Shown here one piece after another: positions 37,983 through 40,181 of a DNA stretch of 40,181 bases. The stretch spans positions 1 through 40,181 of the IMG/VR virus record IMGVR_UViG_3300044858_000724. One strand, 5' to 3'. The notes under the pieces were generated by a model. The model did no database searches. It worked only from the letters and a program-made list of their open reading frames with translations, and was not told the DNA's origin. Numbering within the stretch: the first letter of the stretch is position 1; each line of letters opens with the position of its first letter. A program made the position numbers and the translations under genes. The stretch comes from a virus.

Positions 37983-38302
37983 AGATATTTGGACCATACA
38001 AAGGGAGTAAGCAAAATGGCGGACGACCAATCTACGTTTTTAAACGAAAGCGAAAAGACGGAAGTGTTGAAACTACTTCAAGTAATAAGGCAAGGGTTGA
38101 TTACGAGAAGAAAACAGGAAAAACCTTATCGCGCAGCACCGACGTTGACCATAAAGATAACGGCGGAAGAGCAGGCAAAGACGGACACAGCAACCTTCAA
38201 ACTATGTCCCACTCAAAAAACGTTGCCAAAGAAAACAAACGTCGCGCAGGTAAAAAAATTGTTAAGAAAACTATTAAGAAAGTGGTAAAAAAGAAACCAT
38301 GA
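37979..38302 (+). CDS. HNH-type (His-Me finger) endonuclease
   Basis: 107 residues. TDVDHKDNGGRAGKDGHSNLQTMSHSKNVAKENK: D57-H58, N72 and N81 correspond to the DH...N...N/H pattern of phage HNH nucleases. The N-terminus is a small basic DNA-binding strand region, and the last 25 residues are a run of KK pairs. It is small for a homing enzyme, and may be a nickase in replication/packaging or a domesticated homing nuclease. Coupled by ATGA to its neighbours. Confidence 0.75.
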   Translation: MKIFGPYKGSKQNGGRPIYVFKRKRKDGSVETTSSNKARVDYEKKTGKTLSRSTDVDHKDNGGRAGKDGHSNLQTMSHSKNVAKENKRRAGKKIVKKTIKKVVKKKP

Positions 38303-39042
38303 AAACAATAGTTTGCGTGTCAGATTTACAGATACCATACCACGATAAACGGGCGGTTGAGAACCTCGCAAAGTTCATCAAAGCGTACAAACCTACCGAA
38401 GTCGTATCAGTTGGTGACGAAATGGATATGCAAACTATATCTAAATGGTCTAAAGGTACGCCATTAGAGTATGAGCGTTCCATAGGTAGAGATAGAGACA
38501 CTACAGTTAGAGTGCTCGAGGCACTCAAGGTTAAACATATGATACGTTCTAATCATACTGATAGGTTATTCAATACAGTAATGATGAGAGCGCCGGGGTT
38601 GCTAGGGCTACCAGAGTTAGACTTACCTCAGTTCCTACGCCTAGATGATATCGGTACTACCTACCATACCAAGCCGTATGAGTTGGCTCCTAATTGGTTG
38701 CTAATGCATGGCGATGAAGGCTCTATTAACTCCACAGGAGGGCTTACAGCCCTTGGTTTAGCCAAGCGTACAGGCAAGAGCGTTGTATGTGGGCATACTC
38801 ACCGCATGGGTCTTACCCATTCTACTCAAGCCTATGGTGATAGCACACCTAAAACTATCTGGGGTATGGAAGTTGGCAACCTCATGAAGTACAAGGATGC
38901 TAAGTATATCAAGGGTGGTTTATTCACATGGCAGCAAGGATTTGGTATCTTGCGTGTTGAAGGTAACGTAGTTACTCCACAGGTTGTACCCATTCAAAAG
39001 GATGGTACGTTTATTGTAGATGGAAAGGTGTGGGGTCGATGA
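38299..39042 (+). CDS. Calcineurin-like metallophosphoesterase
   Basis: 247 residues. The five metal motifs are visible: SDLQIPYHD (D9, H15), VGDEMD (GDE 39-41), SNHTDR (N85, H86), LMHGD (H137) and CGHTHRM (H166, H168). Such proteins are dimetal phosphodiesterases/phosphatases acting on nucleic-acid ends or nucleotides, in phages often beside replication genes. It overlaps the HNH gene stop (ATGA). The substrate cannot be read from sequence. Confidence 0.87.
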   Translation: MKTIVCVSDLQIPYHDKRAVENLAKFIKAYKPTEVVSVGDEMDMQTISKWSKGTPLEYERSIGRDRDTTVRVLEALKVKHMIRSNHTDRLFNTVMMRAPGLLGLPELDLPQFLRLDDIGTTYHTKPYELAPNWLLMHGDEGSINSTGGLTALGLAKRTGKSVVCGHTHRMGLTHSTQAYGDSTPKTIWGMEVGNLMKYKDAKYIKGGLFTWQQGFGILRVEGNVVTPQVVPIQKDGTFIVDGKVWGR

Positions 39043-39731
39043 ACTGGGAACGTATCGAGCCTTGGGATTACATAGTTATCTCCGTATCTGCTGAGTACCA
39101 TAAAAAGTATGAGATGGTTGAGTTAGAGGACATCAAGCAGTCGCTCTATCAATGGTTCCTAGAGCATCCTAATAAGTTAGATGAATGGGAAGCCGTAGGC
39201 AAAAAAGACGCTAAGAATCTTATTTATCGTTCCTTACGTAACCAAGCATTAGATTATTGTCAACGCTGGAAAGCCAAGACACTAGGCTATGAAGTATCAG
39301 ATTTATTTTACTATGATATAGAAATGATTGAAGCATTACTACCTCCGGTACTACGTGGAGAGTTTGGCGTTACTCACAAGTTAAACCTCGGTAAGACAGG
39401 TAAACCACCAGCACCAGCAGAAAGTGGAAACCTAATGGCTATGATGGTTGAAGTGAGTTCTGCATACAAGAAACTCAGCACAGAGGATAGGGCTGTACTG
39501 TTCTACAAGTATGCAGAATCACTTGATTACGGCGCAATTGCTAGCCTAATGGAGATAGGTAGCGAGGATGCTGCCAGAATGCGTCACAATCGTGCTATCA
39601 AGAAGTTAATCGTTAGAATCGGTGGCTTCCGACCTAAGTTAGATAAAGATAGCAGTAAGGATGATAGCCAACCACCACACGAATTGGTAGAGAGCGATAA
39701 CAGCCCCAACGAAGATGATGGGACTGAGTAA
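39039..39731 (+). CDS. RNA polymerase sigma-like protein (region-4-type HTH)
   Basis: 230 residues from MNWERIEPWDYIV, coupled by ATGA overlap to the phosphoesterase. A GTG three codons earlier is less likely. The N-terminus is helical with RSLRNQALDYCQRWKAKTLGY (sigma-2-like). KKLSTEDRAVLFYKYAESLDYGAIASLMEIGSEDAARMRHNRAIKKLI (about 157-204) is a sigma region-4-type helix-turn-helix, and an acidic tail follows. Such actinophage proteins probably redirect host RNA polymerase. It is last in the replication arm, and a possible reader of the palindromic promoters. Confidence 0.75.
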   Translation: MNWERIEPWDYIVISVSAEYHKKYEMVELEDIKQSLYQWFLEHPNKLDEWEAVGKKDAKNLIYRSLRNQALDYCQRWKAKTLGYEVSDLFYYDIEMIEALLPPVLRGEFGVTHKLNLGKTGKPPAPAESGNLMAMMVEVSSAYKKLSTEDRAVLFYKYAESLDYGAIASLMEIGSEDAARMRHNRAIKKLIVRIGGFRPKLDKDSSKDDSQPPHELVESDNSPNEDDGTE

Positions 39732-39749
39732 TGCAAATAGCGTACTCAG
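39724..39749. terminator. Hairpin between convergent gene ends
   Basis: CTGAGTA (39724-39730) and TACTCAG (39743-39749) flank 12 bases spanning both stop codons. It has no T-tract on either side, so it is at best a weak bidirectional terminator. Confidence 0.4.
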
Positions 39750-40181
39750 ATATCCTCCCACTCTGCTGGGTCTGACCATCCTTCTTGCTCTGCCATATCC
39801 TTTAATAGTTTATCTCTTGCTGCTTTAACGCATTCTATTATCTGCGCTGGTGTAATCAAATACCCTCTTGTAGGGTTAGGTTGTATATCGCAGGTAATAG
39901 GTCTACCCACAGTATACACAGCCTCCCTTAGTTGCCACAGTGGCATAATCAAGGCTATATCTTGAAGCAGGAATGCCCAATGTGTAGCCTCGCTGACACG
40001 TATGCCTGACGGTTTCCAAGCATTATCATTTACATAGTAACACTCTGTTTCAATGTAAAGATTACCTGTCTCCTGCCATCGTCTATCTGTTTTAACCTCT
40101 ACTGTATCAAGAGAGAGCAAGTCCGCAATCTCACTCTCTCCTCTCTCACCAGCCCGTAGGTCTAAATCCCAATCAGAGTTC
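39746..40181 (-). CDS. PD-(D/E)XK-type nuclease, main part (continues from bases 1-133)
   Basis: On the circle the gene is about 146 residues, starting at base 133. The right-end copy contains VEVKTDRRWQETGNLYIE, then an all-alpha/beta C-terminal half (VSEATHWAFLLQDIALIMPLWQLREAV, ITPAQIIECVKAARDKLLKDM). The missing 5' end lies only in the left copy. It ends 14 bases from the sigma-like gene, convergently. The role is DNA processing, by family motif. This fragment alone begins without a start codon. Confidence 0.7.
   Translation of the reverse strand, partial: NSDWDLDLRAGERGESEIADLLSLDTVEVKTDRRWQETGNLYIETECYYVNDNAWKPSGIRVSEATHWAFLLQDIALIMPLWQLREAVYTVGRPITCDIQPNPTRGYLITPAQIIECVKAARDKLLKDMAEQEGWSDPAEWEDI
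40056..40181. repeat. Terminal direct repeat, right copy (126 bp)
   Basis: Identical to 3-128. See the left copy. Confidence 0.95.

Noticed and set aside
1-40181. CRISPR arrays, insertion sequences, integrase, complete tRNA genes
   Set aside because: None seen. The seven palindromes are unevenly spaced promoters and not array repeats, and the tRNA-like element lacks two arms.

Overview
The window is an essentially complete, circularly closing genome of a tailed double-stranded DNA phage. Bases 3-128 recur exactly at 40056-40181, so the unique circle is about 40,053 bp and one nuclease gene spans the junction. The head genes (large terminase, portal, scaffold, N4-gp56-like capsid protein), the very large internal-type protein and the lack of a recognisable tape measure or tail tube downstream of the capsid suggest a short-tailed (podovirus-like) particle. 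A WhiB-family regulator, an actinobacterial-type lytic transglycosylase and TAnnnT-type -10 boxes at leaderless starts point to an actinobacterial host. The moderate, AT-leaning base composition (judged by eye) would suit low-GC aquatic Actinobacteria; that host is an inference.

Layout. (1) Bases 1-5845, continuing through the junction to 39746, form the leftward arm of small accessory and regulatory genes. It is cut into short transcription units, each headed by a copy of the 17-bp palindromic element CATATTATAATAATATG (seven copies, found only here). The arm encodes an FmdB-like zinc ribbon, a transglycosylase, WhiB, a class II glutamine amidotransferase next to a zinc-cluster amidoligase, several tiny zinc or membrane proteins, and an unrecognised 216-residue protein. 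(2) Bases 5846-6371 are an AT-rich divergent control region full of inverted repeats. (3) Bases 6372-33211 form the rightward virion and lysis arm: TerL, portal, proteasome-like Ntn hydrolase, a 1610-residue protein, three companion proteins, scaffold, capsid, a set of small lysine-rich proteins, a glycosyltransferase, connector or tail proteins, a cassette of adhesin-like proteins, a membrane protein, an M15 peptidase and a putative holin, ending at a strong terminator. (4) Bases 33304-33626 hold one leftward membrane-protein gene and a second divergent control region with a canonical promoter. (5) Bases 33627-39731 are the rightward replication and nucleic-acid arm: Cas4/RecB-like nuclease (split), RecA/DnaB-like ATPase, Hjc-like resolvase, DnaG-type primase (split), an Nmad1-type protein, HNH protein, metallophosphoesterase and a sigma-region-4-like protein, ending convergently with the leftward arm.

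Working together: no DNA polymerase, RNA polymerase, integrase or complete tRNA was recognised. The phage therefore probably relies on host polymerases, supplies its own priming, unwinding and processing factors, and steers host transcription with WhiB, the sigma-like protein and the palindromic promoter set. The observations most worth following are the seven-copy palindromic promoter/operator regulon, the amidoligase-amidotransferase pair, the proteasome-like protease in the head operon, and two replication proteins each encoded as overlapping half-genes.
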